Shown here piece by piece: positions 15,787 to 24,456 of a stretch of 64,000 bases of DNA. The position numbers and the translations under genes were made by a program. The notes beneath the pieces were generated by a model. The model ran no database searches. It was not told the origin of the DNA and worked only from the letters and a program-made list of their open reading frames with translations. The stretch covers positions 19,470-83,469 of the forward strand of contig CAQZSK010000004.1 in assembly GCA_948934525.1 (NCBI GenBank), written 5' to 3'. The DNA comes from an uncultured Clostridia bacterium (lineage in GTDB: Bacteria; Bacillota; Clostridia; TANB77; CAG-508). How positions within the stretch are numbered: position 1 is the stretch's first letter; each line of letters begins with the position of its first letter.

Positions 15787-17448
15787 ATGGAAGATGTAGA
15801 AATTGCAAGAAATACGAAATTAGAACGAATTTCAAAAATAGCACAAGATCTAGAAATTCAGGAAGAAGAATTAGAGCAATATGGAAAGTACAAAGCAAAG
15901 ATTTCTCCAAAGGTATATAAAAGATTAGAAAATAAAAAAGATGGAAAATTAATTTTAGTAACTGCGATTAATCCCACTCCTTTAGGAGAGGGAAAAACAA
16001 CTATGGCAATAGGGTTAGCAGATGGATTAAGGAAAATTGGAAAAAAGGCAGTTCTTGCTTTAAGAGAGCCTTCATTAGGACCAGTATTTGGAATTAAAGG
16101 TGGAGCAACAGGTGGTGGGCATAGCCAAATTGCACCAATGGAGGATATCAACTTACATTTTACAGGAGATATTCACGCAATTACTTCAGCAAATAATTTA
16201 CTTTCAGCTATGATAGATAATCATATTTATTTTGGTAATGAATTAGGTTTTGATAGAGTAGTATGGAAGAGGTGCGTAGACTTAAATGACAGACAATTAA
16301 GAAAAGTAGATACAGGATTGTCAGAAGAAAAGAATATTGTGCCAAGAATGGATGGGTTTGATATTTCTGTTGCTTCTGAAATTATGGCGATTTTTTGTTT
16401 AGCAACAGACATAGAAGATTTAAAGAGAAGAATAGCAAATATTATTGTTGGTTATACAAAAGATAATAAGCCAATTACAGCAAGAGATTTGAAAGCAGAA
16501 GGTAGTATGACTGTTTTGTTAAAAGATGCAATGAATCCTAATCTAGTACAAACCTTAGAAAAGACGCCAGCGATTGTTCATGGTGGACCGTTTGCAAATA
16601 TTGCTCATGGATGTAATAGTGTGATTGCTACAAAGTTAGCATTGAAATTAGGGGATTATGTGATTACAGAAGCTGGTTTTGGAGCTGACTTAGGAGCAGA
16701 GAAATTTTTAGATATTAAATGCAGAAAAGCAGATTTAAAACCAGATGCGGTTGTTTGTGTAGCGACTATGAAAGCTTTAAAATATCATGGAGGAATGCCA
16801 AAGGAAGAATTAAATCAAGAGAGTTTAGAGTATTTAGAAAAAGGTTTTGAGAACTTGGAAAGACATGTTGACAATCTAAAAAATTGTTATGGACTAAATG
16901 TAGTAGTAGCTATTAATAAATATACACAAGATACAAAGGCAGAAATAGAATTTTTACAAAACAAATTGCAAGAAAAAGGAATAGAATTAAGTTTAGTAGA
17001 AAGTTGGGAAAAAGGTGGAGAAGGAGCTACTGACTTAGCAGAACAAATAGTAAGTTTAGTAGAAAAGAAGGAAAACTTTGAATTTGTTTATGCATTACAA
17101 GAAAGTATAGAAAATAAAATTAAAGCAGTAGCACAAAAAATATATGGAGCACAAGATGTTGAATATACAGAAGAAGCAAAAAAACATATTCAAGAAATGA
17201 AAGAATTAGGATATGGAAATCTACCAGTATGTATTGCTAAAACACAATATTCTTTTTCAGATGATCCAAAGAATTTAGAGTGTAAAGAACCATTTTATAT
17301 TCATGTACAAGATGTGGTATTAAGAGCAGGTGCAGAATTTATTGTGGTATTAACAGGTAAGATTATGACTATGCCAGGACTTCCAAAAATACCAGCTGCT
17401 GAAAAAATTGATTTAGATGAAAATGGAAATATTATCGGTATTTTTTAA
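15787..17448 (+). CDS. fhs: Formate-tetrahydrofolate ligase
   Basis: Makes 10-formyl-THF from formate, ATP and THF. The 553-residue protein has the P-loop TPLGEGKTT at 64-72, REPSLGPVFGIKGGATGGG and the C-terminal GKIMTMPGLPKIPAAEKID, all diagnostic. It provides the formyl donor used by fmt and works in series with folD. Starts after aaggagg; a strong terminator-like hairpin follows that runs into the next gene's start. Confidence 0.98.
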   Translation: MEDVEIARNTKLERISKIAQDLEIQEEELEQYGKYKAKISPKVYKRLENKKDGKLILVTAINPTPLGEGKTTMAIGLADGLRKIGKKAVLALREPSLGPVFGIKGGATGGGHSQIAPMEDINLHFTGDIHAITSANNLLSAMIDNHIYFGNELGFDRVVWKRCVDLNDRQLRKVDTGLSEEKNIVPRMDGFDISVASEIMAIFCLATDIEDLKRRIANIIVGYTKDNKPITARDLKAEGSMTVLLKDAMNPNLVQTLEKTPAIVHGGPFANIAHGCNSVIATKLALKLGDYVITEAGFGADLGAEKFLDIKCRKADLKPDAVVCVATMKALKYHGGMPKEELNQESLEYLEKGFENLERHVDNLKNCYGLNVVVAINKYTQDTKAEIEFLQNKLQEKGIELSLVESWEKGGEGATDLAEQIVSLVEKKENFEFVYALQESIENKIKAVAQKIYGAQDVEYTEEAKKHIQEMKELGYGNLPVCIAKTQYSFSDDPKNLECKEPFYIHVQDVVLRAGAEFIVVLTGKIMTMPGLPKIPAAEKIDLDENGNIIGIF

Positions 17449-17456
17449 ATTTGAAT

Positions 17457-17517
17457 AAATACACCAATTCTGGTTAAAATAGAGATATACAATTTTAACA
17501 GAAAGTGGTGTATTTTT
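17457..17517 (+). terminator. fhs terminator ending at the sleB start codon
   Basis: A perfect 10-bp outer stem (17457-17466 with 17506-17515) stacks on a 10-bp inner stem with one bulge (17470-17480 with 17492-17501). The T-run 17511-17517 ends directly at the next ATG at 17518. The next gene's ribosome-binding region is inside the right arm. Confidence 0.75.
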
Positions 17518-18219
17518 ATGTTTAAAAAGGTAATGAAAAATAAAAGAAGAATATGGGCAATGGTTATTGTAACATTAGCTTTTAGTTTATTCTTTTCTTA
17601 TCATATATTTGTTAGAAATAGTCAAACAGAAGCTTTATCAAAATATGGTTCTAGAGGAGACGAGGTAAGACAAATTCAAACAAAGCTAAAAAGATGGGGC
17701 TATTATAAAGGAAATATAGATGGAATTTACGGTAGCCAAACACAGGCTGCAGTAAGATGGTTTCAATCCAAGAATGGTTTGGCAGTAGATGGTATAGCAG
17801 GGAAAAATACTTTAAAGGCTATGGGAATTATGAATTCTAGTAATAGCTCTAGTTCAGGTGCAACTACATCAAATGATTTAAATTTATTAGCAAGGCTAGT
17901 GTATGGAGAAGCGAGAGGAGAGCCATATACTGGACAAGTTGCAGTTGCAGCAGTTGTACTAAATCGTGTAAGAAGTAGCTCTTTTCCCAATTCTGTATCA
18001 GGAGTGATTTATCAAAGAGGTGCATTTGATGTGGTAGCAGATGGGCAAATTAATTTAACCCCAGATAGTACTGCTAGAAAAGCAGCACAAGATGCATTAA
18101 ATGGTTGGGATCCATCTTATGGTGCAGTTTACTATTTTAATCCAAGTACTGCAACAAATAAATGGATTTGGTCAAGGCCTATGACAGTAACAATTGGAAG
18201 ACATAGATTTTGTAAGTAA
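17518..18219 (+). CDS. SleB/CwlJ-type cell-wall hydrolase
   Basis: A 233-residue exported protein: a membrane or signal segment at about 12-32, a peptidoglycan-binding domain at about 38-103 (GSRGDEVRQIQTKLKRWGYY, GIYGSQTQAAVRWFQ, DGIAGKNTL), and a Hydrolase_2 domain at about 118-233 (ARLVYGEARGEP, AAVVLNRVRS, with the catalytic Glu in GEARGE). This is the layout of the spore cortex-lytic enzyme SleB. The mRNA start overlaps the hairpin of fhs, so translation initiation may be limited. Confidence 0.88.
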   Translation: MFKKVMKNKRRIWAMVIVTLAFSLFFSYHIFVRNSQTEALSKYGSRGDEVRQIQTKLKRWGYYKGNIDGIYGSQTQAAVRWFQSKNGLAVDGIAGKNTLKAMGIMNSSNSSSSGATTSNDLNLLARLVYGEARGEPYTGQVAVAAVVLNRVRSSSFPNSVSGVIYQRGAFDVVADGQINLTPDSTARKAAQDALNGWDPSYGAVYYFNPSTATNKWIWSRPMTVTIGRHRFCK

Positions 18220-18255
18220 TTGTAACTTATATAGGCCTGAAAGAAGAACGAGAAA

Positions 18256-18285
18256 AACGAGGTGGGATTCCACCTTGTTTTTGTT
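18256..18285 (+). terminator. Terminator after the SleB-like gene
   Basis: aacgaggtgg pairs with ccaccttgtt around a 4-nt loop, followed by TTTTG. Confidence 0.8.
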
Positions 18286-18376
18286 TATATAAAATAAGAA
18301 TTAATCTTGCAAAATTTTTTTATCATTGATAAGATATAGTAAAATAAATAACAAAAGAAGAAAGGAATGCTTGAGA

Positions 18377-19701
18377 ATGAAAGAGGAAAAGAAGGTAAAA
18401 TTAAGTACAATTATTATCATAATGGTTTTGGTTTCAATAGCTTTTGCAGCAACTATTATATTCAAAAATAGATTCACTAATGATACAAATAACATGGTAC
18501 AAAACACTACAAATGATAATACGCAAATTATAAATCCAGAAGGGATAGTAGAAAATGAAATAATAGATAAATCAGATATAACAATGAATTTTCTAAAATT
18601 AGAGAATGAAAAGAAAAATATGATATATAGTCCATTATCAATTAAATATGCATTAAGTATGCATTAAGTATGCTAAATGAAGGTGCAGATGGAAACACAA
18701 AGGTGCAAATAGAAAAATTGTTAGGAAATGCAACCCTAACAAAATATGATAATAAAGATAAAGTACTATCATTAGCAAATAGTATTTACATTAAAGATAA
18801 TTATAAAAAATATGTAAAAGAAGACTATAAAAATACATTAGTTCAAAAATATCAGGCAGAGCTTCAATATGATTCTTTTAAAAATGCGAAGAAAATGAAT
18901 AAATGGATAGAACAAAAAACTTTAGGAATTGTTAAAGAGATGATAAAAGATGAATCAGTACAAGATCCATACACAAAAATACTGTTAATTAATGCTTTAG
19001 CAATTGATATGGAATGGAGATCGCAATTTAATCAAATTGATACTTGGGGAGATGATTTTTATTTAGCAGATAACAGAACTATGCAAGCTACTACAATGAG
19101 TAAAAAGGTATACACTGATGCAGTTAGTTACTATAAAGATAAAAATGTTACTGCCCTTACAATGGACTTGAGACAATATGATGATATACAACTAGAATTT
19201 ATAGCAGTTATGCCAAATAATAACCAATTATCAGAATATGTTAATAAAGTTAATATAAAAGATATTCAAAAGATGGTAGATAAGTCTACTAAAGCATCAG
19301 AAACAAAATCAGGAGTTAGAATTAAAATACCAAAATTTGCATATAACTATGATTTAAAATTAAAAGAAGATCTAAAAAAATTGGGGATGACAGATGTTTT
19401 TGACGCAGATTTAGCAAATTTATCTAAAATGGTTGATACAGAATTAAGACTTTATATAGGTAATGCATTACACAAATCAGATATACAATTTACAGAAAAA
19501 GGGATAAAAGCAGCAGCGGTTACAGTGTTACTTGCTAAAGACACTATGTCAATAGAAGGAAAAGATAAACCAGAAGAAATTGTAATTGATAAACCATTTT
19601 TATATGTAGTAAGAGATAAAAATACAAAAGAAGTGTGGTTTGTAGGAACTGTTTATGAACCAAACTCTTGGGAGAAAGATAAAACAGAATATCAGAAATG
19701 A
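18377..19701 (+). pseudogene. Serpin-family gene, frame broken by 11-bp duplication
   Basis: Two adjoining frames (18377-18667 and 18670-19701) encode the two parts of one serpin, a serine or cysteine protease inhibitor. It has an N-terminal membrane anchor (about residues 8-30) and the start of the serpin fold (MIYSPLSIKYALSM). The second part carries LNEGADGNT and the rest of the fold, with the hinge EKGIKAAAVTVLLA and the C-terminal DKPFLYVVRD. The break is an exact tandem duplication of an 11-bp unit at 18650-18671. Removing one copy gives KYALSMLNEGA and an intact 437-residue protein. No CGG is involved. It may be a fresh null mutation or a slippage-reversible switch. The likely start ATG 18377 follows aaagga. 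Confidence 0.85.
18650..18671 (+). repeat. 11-bp tandem duplication in the serpin gene
   Basis: gcattaagtat occurs twice in immediate succession at 18650-18660 and 18661-18671. It shifts the frame and creates a TAA after codon MH. Confidence 0.95.
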
Positions 19702-19766
19702 CCATTGACAAAAACACATCATATTGATAAGATTATAAAAGAAAAATTGTCTAAGATGGAGGCTAT

Positions 19767-20270
19767 ATGATTTTATATCCAAAACTGTATTTAAATAGTG
19801 TCAAGGAGATTAGTATAGAAATCTTAGAACAGTATCATTTAAAAGGACTTATTTTAGATGTAGATAATACACTAATTGATATAGAAAAAAATATGCCATA
19901 TGGAATAAAAGAATGGGTAGATAATTTAAAACAGCAAAATATTTCTTTATGCATTGTATCAAATTCTAATCATAAAGATAAAGTAGAACAGGTAGCAAAA
20001 AAGCTAGAAATCCCATATATCTATTTTGCTAAAAAGCCACTAAAAAGTGGATTTAACAGGGCAAAGGAGATATTAAAATTAAATAATGAACAAATTGGAG
20101 TAGTTGGGGATCAAATTATGACTGATATTATAGGGGCAAATAGAAGTAAAATGTTTCCAATTTTAGTAAAACCAATTGCTGAAAAAGATATTTGGATTAC
20201 AAAAGTAAAAAGACCAATTGAAAATAAAATAATTGAGAAATATATAAGGAGTAAAAATGTACATAAATGA
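19767..20270 (+). CDS. YqeG family HAD phosphatase
   Basis: A 167-residue HAD subfamily IIIA protein with motif I ILDVDNTLID, motif II IVSNSN and motif III VVGDQIMTDIIGAN. YqeG proteins are conserved Firmicute phosphatases of uncertain substrate. It starts after a ggagg site. Its last 14 bp overlap the prepilin peptidase gene, indicating coupling. Confidence 0.92.
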   Translation: MILYPKLYLNSVKEISIEILEQYHLKGLILDVDNTLIDIEKNMPYGIKEWVDNLKQQNISLCIVSNSNHKDKVEQVAKKLEIPYIYFAKKPLKSGFNRAKEILKLNNEQIGVVGDQIMTDIIGANRSKMFPILVKPIAEKDIWITKVKRPIENKIIEKYIRSKNVHK

Positions 20271-20997
20271 TATTCATATTTTAATTTATGTTTTGGTAGG
20301 AGTAGTAGGGCTATTGGTAGGGCAGTTTATGGACTGGTGCAATAAGCGTTTACCAGAGTACAAGAAAATATTAAGCAAAGAATTTTTTACTGAATATATG
20401 AGGCATTTTAAACTAAACTATTTATTAATGATAATTACTGCAGGGATGTATTTAGGTTTATTATACACTTTCAATATTAGTTTAGATTTTTTTAAATATG
20501 CATTATTAATACCAATGCTTTTATCTGCATTTTGCATTGACTTAAAATTACAAATTATTCCCAATCGTTTAACACTAACTATTTTTGAAACCGGTTTGTT
20601 ATTTACTTTTTTAAATGTTATTATGAATATTGGAACAGGAATTACTACTATTACTAATAGTGTTTTAGGAATGGCAGTAGGAGGAGGAATATTTTTTATT
20701 ATTACAGCAGTAGGCGGTCTAATTGCAGGAAAAGAAGCAATGGGATTTGGTGATGTGAAATTAATGGCAGCATTAGGGTTAATGATAGGCTGGGTAAATA
20801 TTATTATTGTTTCTGTTCTTTCCTTTTTATTAGCTGCTATTATTAGTATACCAATTTTAATTATCAAAAGAAAAAATGATTATATACCTTTTGGACCATT
20901 TATTGTAATAGCAACATTTATTGTTATTTTTACGCCATATGATTTATTATTAACAATTTTATTAAAAATATTTACATTGGGAATGTACCAAGGGTAA
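20257..20997 (+). CDS. Prepilin peptidase, A24 family
   Basis: A 246-residue membrane protein with about seven hydrophobic helices and the two catalytic Asp motifs of type IV prepilin peptidases: CIDLKLQIIPNRL and GFGDVKLMAALG. The short N-terminal region lacks the methyltransferase cysteines, so it would cleave but probably not methylate. No pilin genes adjoin it; its substrates must be elsewhere. It overlaps yqeG and is followed 20 bp later by the aminopeptidase gene. Confidence 0.88.
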   Translation: MYINDIHILIYVLVGVVGLLVGQFMDWCNKRLPEYKKILSKEFFTEYMRHFKLNYLLMIITAGMYLGLLYTFNISLDFFKYALLIPMLLSAFCIDLKLQIIPNRLTLTIFETGLLFTFLNVIMNIGTGITTITNSVLGMAVGGGIFFIITAVGGLIAGKEAMGFGDVKLMAALGLMIGWVNIIIVSVLSFLLAAIISIPILIIKRKNDYIPFGPFIVIATFIVIFTPYDLLLTILLKIFTLGMYQG

Positions 20998-21017
20998 AAT
21001 TTAGGTGGTGATTTTTG

Positions 21018-22085
21018 ATGAATGAAAAAATTAAATGGCTAAGAGAAAAAATGCGTGGACTAGATATGCAAGGAATGATTATTTCTAACCCAGTCAACAT
21101 TAGATATTTAACAGGGATTAATGCAGAAGGGGTATTATTAATTACGCGAAAAGAAAATCACTACATTACAGATAGCAGATATTTAGAAGAAGTACATTCT
21201 ACTGTGACAGTGGATGATGAGATTATTGTTTCTAACTTTATAGACATTAGTGCTTATGATTATGAGAATTTTTTCTCTTTTTGTGAGAATGTTGGATTTG
21301 AAGAAAATTATATTACCTACGCTCAATACAAAAATTATATGCAAAAATATAAGGTAAATAATTTTGAAGAAACAGAAAACATGATAGAAAAGCAGAGAAT
21401 GATCAAAGATGAAGAAGAAATATCAAAAATTCAGAAAGCTTGTGAAATAACAGATGCATGTTTTAAACATTTACAAGATTTTATTAAAATAGGAATGACA
21501 GAAAAAGAAATTGCTTATGAAATAGAAAATTATTTTTTAAGAAATGGAGCAGATGGGCTTGCTTTTGAAATCATTGTGGCATCTGGCAGGAATTCATCTA
21601 AACCACATGCAGTAGCAACTGAAAAAACAATTGAAAAAGGAGATCCAATTACAATAGATTTTGGATGTAAATATCAAGGGTATTGTTCAGATATGACAAG
21701 AACTATATTTGCAGGCTATGTACCAGATAGAATGAAACCAATTTATGATTTAGTGTTAAAAGATCAATTACAAACTTTAGAAGACATGAAAGAAGGAGCT
21801 AACATTAGAAATTTATCTAGAATAGTAGAAAATGATTTCAAACTATATGGACATAATTTAGTACATAGTTTAGGTCATGGAGTAGGACTAGATATTCATG
21901 AAACACCATATATTAGTGGAAAAAATGATAATAGTTTAAAAGCAAATATGGTAGTAACAAACGAACCAGGGATTTATTTAGCAGGAGAATTCGGTGTAAG
22001 AATAGAAGATACAGTATTAATTACAAAAACTGGTTGTATAAATTTAACAAAATCGGATAAGAATTATATTATAGTAGGAAATTAA
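21018..22085 (+). CDS. Xaa-Pro aminopeptidase (M24 family)
   Basis: A 355-residue M24 metallopeptidase with a creatinase-like N-terminal domain and the pita-bread catalytic domain. The five metal ligands are visible in IDFGCKYQGYCSDMTR (Asp, Asp), HSLGHGVGLDIHE (His), TNEPGIY (Glu) and RIEDTV (Glu). It cleaves X-Pro bonds at peptide N-termini. The ATG at 21018 follows ggtggtg. efp, which helps ribosomes make Pro-rich proteins, lies next, a common pairing in Firmicutes. Confidence 0.95.
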   Translation: MNEKIKWLREKMRGLDMQGMIISNPVNIRYLTGINAEGVLLITRKENHYITDSRYLEEVHSTVTVDDEIIVSNFIDISAYDYENFFSFCENVGFEENYITYAQYKNYMQKYKVNNFEETENMIEKQRMIKDEEEISKIQKACEITDACFKHLQDFIKIGMTEKEIAYEIENYFLRNGADGLAFEIIVASGRNSSKPHAVATEKTIEKGDPITIDFGCKYQGYCSDMTRTIFAGYVPDRMKPIYDLVLKDQLQTLEDMKEGANIRNLSRIVENDFKLYGHNLVHSLGHGVGLDIHETPYISGKNDNSLKANMVVTNEPGIYLAGEFGVRIEDTVLITKTGCINLTKSDKNYIIVGN

Positions 22086-22110
22086 CAATATTAATTATTA
22101 AATAAGAATG

Positions 22111-22139
22111 TTGATTTTTCAGTAGAAATAGTGTATAAT
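22111..22139 (+). promoter_or_regulatory. efp promoter
   Basis: TTGATT at 22111-22116, a 17-nt spacer and a perfect TATAAT at 22134-22139. Confidence 0.7.
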
Positions 22140-22185
22140 AGTAAAGATTTTAAGAAAATAAACAAGTTTGAAAGGGGAAAATATT

Positions 22186-22752
22186 ATGGCAGAAGTATAT
22201 ATGGCAGGAGATTTTAGAAATGGAACAACATTTGAAATGGAAGGAAATGTATTCAAAGTAGTAGAATTCCAACACGTAAAACCAGGAAAGGGCTCAGCAT
22301 TTGTAAGAACAAAAATTAGAAATGTTATTACAGGAGCAGTTTTAGAAAAAACTTTTAATCCATCTGACAAATATCCAGCAGCAGAAATTGAAAAGAAAGA
22401 AATGCAATATTTATATGAAGATGGTGGAATTTATTACTTTATGGATAATGAAACATATGAACAATTACCTTTAAATAAAGATCAACTTGGTGATAGTTTA
22501 AAATTTTTAAAAGAGAATATGAATGTAAAAATTCTTTCCTATAAGGGAAATGTATTCTCAGTAGAACCACCAATGTTTGTTGAGTTAGAAGTTACATATA
22601 CAGAACCAGGATTTGCTGGTAATACAACAACTACTTCAGGAAAACCTGCTACATTAGAAAATGGTTATGAAATTTCAGTTCCAATGTTTATAAATATTGG
22701 AGATGTAATTCGTATTGATACTAGAACTGGGGAGTATATGGAAAGAGTTTAA
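22186..22752 (+). CDS. efp: Elongation factor P
   Basis: A 188-residue protein with three beta-barrel domains: KOW-like N-terminus, then an OB domain, and the C-terminal YMERV. It relieves ribosome stalling at proline runs. The loop [12 protein letters not shown] holds the Lys that lies at the peptidyl transferase centre. The frame opens at 22168, but aaagggg at about 22171-22177 favours ATG 22186. Whether the Lys is modified cannot be told from this window. Confidence 0.97.
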   Translation: MAEVYMAGDFRNGTTFEMEGNVFKVVEFQHVKPGKGSAFVRTKIRNVITGAVLEKTFNPSDKYPAAEIEKKEMQYLYEDGGIYYFMDNETYEQLPLNKDQLGDSLKFLKENMNVKILSYKGNVFSVEPPMFVELEVTYTEPGFAGNTTTTSGKPATLENGYEISVPMFINIGDVIRIDTRTGEYMERV

Positions 22753-22771
22753 TTTGGAAGGAAGAAAATAG

Positions 22772-23299
22772 ATGTCAGAATTAAGCAATCGTTATCAACA
22801 AATTATGAAAGATTTACAAGCTAATATCAAAGATGAAAATGATAAGGAGTTTGTAATCGGTAAATTCCAAGAACTTTCAATGATGTTTATGGATGTCATT
22901 GACCGTTTAACATACTTAACAGATTTAAGAATTAAAGAAGTAGAAGAGCAACAAAAAGAAATTGATGGTAGAATGGCCAAAATTCAAAAAGCAGTAGATG
23001 GAATTGAAAGTGATATTTACGAAGAGGAAGAAGCTTACGAGTTTGAAATTATTTGTCCATATTGTAACCATGAATTTGTAACAGACATAAAAAGTGATGT
23101 AAATACAGAGGTAGAATGTCCAGAATGTCATAATATGATAGAATTAGACTGGAATGGTGATGAAGATGAAGAATGTACACATAACTGTTCAGGCTGTGGG
23201 CATGATTGTAGTGAAATAGAAAATGAAACTGAAGAAATGCCAAAACAAGAAATAGAAGACAATGAAGATTTAGAAGAAAATGATGAAGAAGATATGTAA
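22772..23299 (+). CDS. CD1247 N-terminal-domain protein, zinc-ribbon
   Basis: A 175-residue protein. Residues 1-90 are helical; then a zinc ribbon (CPYCNHEF and CPECHNMIELDW), a second Cys/His cluster (CTHNCSGCGHDC) and an acidic tail. It matches the Clostridial family named after CD1247 of C. difficile, which is found beside efp. Function unknown; the double metal site suggests nucleic-acid or ribosome contact. Followed by a terminator. Confidence 0.82.
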   Translation: MSELSNRYQQIMKDLQANIKDENDKEFVIGKFQELSMMFMDVIDRLTYLTDLRIKEVEEQQKEIDGRMAKIQKAVDGIESDIYEEEEAYEFEIICPYCNHEFVTDIKSDVNTEVECPECHNMIELDWNGDEDEECTHNCSGCGHDCSEIENETEEMPKQEIEDNEDLEENDEEDM

Positions 23300-23310
23300 A
23301 AAGTAAAATA

Positions 23311-23349
23311 AAAAGCAAATTGAGATAAAAGATCTTGATTTGCTTTTTT
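23311..23349 (+). terminator. Terminator of the efp transcript
   Basis: aaaagcaaat (23311-23320) pairs with atttgctttt, followed by a run of six T residues. Confidence 0.9.
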
Positions 23350-23360
23350 AGATTACCTAT

Positions 23361-23389
23361 TTGCCAAAATCAAAAAAATATGATATAAG
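23361..23389 (+). promoter_or_regulatory. Promoter of the GtrB-like gene
   Basis: TTGCCA at 23361-23366, a 17-nt spacer and TATAAG at 23384-23389. Confidence 0.55.
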
Positions 23390-23420
23390 TATAGCATAAA
23401 AACTAGTATTGGAGGAAAAT

Positions 23421-24392
23421 ATGGACGAAGAAAAGAAAAAATTAGTTACCATATTAGTGCCAGCATATAATGAAGAAGAAGTTCTAAATATGTTATATGA
23501 TAGACTAAAAAAATTAATGGATGAAAATAATGAATATAATTTTGAAGTATTGTTAGTAAATGATGGAAGTAAAGATAAATCCTTTCAAATTATGCAAGAG
23601 TTAAGGGGGAAAGATAAAAGAATTTGCTATTTAAATTTGTCCAGAAACTATGGAAAAGAAACAGCAATGATAGCTGGATTAGATTACTGCAAAGGAGATT
23701 GCGTAGTTATTATTGATGCTGACTTACAAGATCCACCAGAACTAATACCAGAAATGTTAAAATATTGGGAAGAGGGTTATGATGATATTTATGCAAAAAG
23801 AAAATCAAGAGATGGTGAGACTTGGTTAAAGAAGTTTACTTCTAAAATGTATTATAAAGTACTACAAGCATTTACTAGAATTGAAATTCAAAAAGATACA
23901 GGAGACTTTCGATTATTAGATAGACGTTGTGTGGAAGCACTAAAAGCAATTAGAGAATCACAACGTTATACAAAAGGTTTATTTAGTTGGATAGGATATA
24001 ATAAGAAAGAAATTTTATATGATAGAGATCCAAGAGCGGCAGGACAAACTAAATGGAATTATGGAAAATTAATTAATTTGTCTATTGATGGAATTACATC
24101 ATTTACAACATCTCCATTGAGATGGGCTACTATTATAGGAATTTTTGTATCATTAGTAGGATTTATCTATATGTTATTTATAATCATTAAAACGATTATA
24201 ACAGGAATAGATGTGCCAGGATATGCATCAACTATGGTAGTAATTTTATTCTTAGGAGGTATACAGCTTATTTTCTTAGGCGTAATTGGAGAATATTTAG
24301 GACGAGCATTTAATGAGACTAAACATAGGCCTTTATATTTTGTGGATAGATATAATGAAGAAAAAGAGACTAATATAAAATTAAATAAATGA
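23421..24392 (+). CDS. Polyprenyl-phosphate glycosyltransferase, GtrB-like
   Basis: A 323-residue GT2 family protein with VPAYNEEEV, the metal-binding DADLQDPPE, the acceptor motif DRDPRAAGQTKWN and two C-terminal membrane helices before GEYLGRAFNETKHRPLYF. This is the architecture of enzymes that load a sugar from UDP- or GDP-sugar onto undecaprenyl phosphate. The ATG at 23421 follows ggagg; a TTG at 23409 is unlikely. The flippase partner is not adjacent. Confidence 0.92.
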   Translation: MDEEKKKLVTILVPAYNEEEVLNMLYDRLKKLMDENNEYNFEVLLVNDGSKDKSFQIMQELRGKDKRICYLNLSRNYGKETAMIAGLDYCKGDCVVIIDADLQDPPELIPEMLKYWEEGYDDIYAKRKSRDGETWLKKFTSKMYYKVLQAFTRIEIQKDTGDFRLLDRRCVEALKAIRESQRYTKGLFSWIGYNKKEILYDRDPRAAGQTKWNYGKLINLSIDGITSFTTSPLRWATIIGIFVSLVGFIYMLFIIIKTIITGIDVPGYASTMVVILFLGGIQLIFLGVIGEYLGRAFNETKHRPLYFVDRYNEEKETNIKLNK

Positions 24393-24400
24393 TAAGAAAA

Positions 24401-24456
24401 GAGATAGTTCTCATTTTTAACTTTTAAAAGTTGGAAATAAGAGCTATCCTTTTTTA
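24401..24456. terminator. Convergent terminator
   Basis: An imperfect inverted repeat of more than 20 bp centred at 24425 with T-rich ends on both strands, between the glycosyltransferase and GH57 genes. Confidence 0.75.

Noticed and set aside
18650..18671. Serpin break as a seventh CGG-type recoding site
   Set aside because: No CGG is present and the cause is an 11-bp duplication, a different kind of event.
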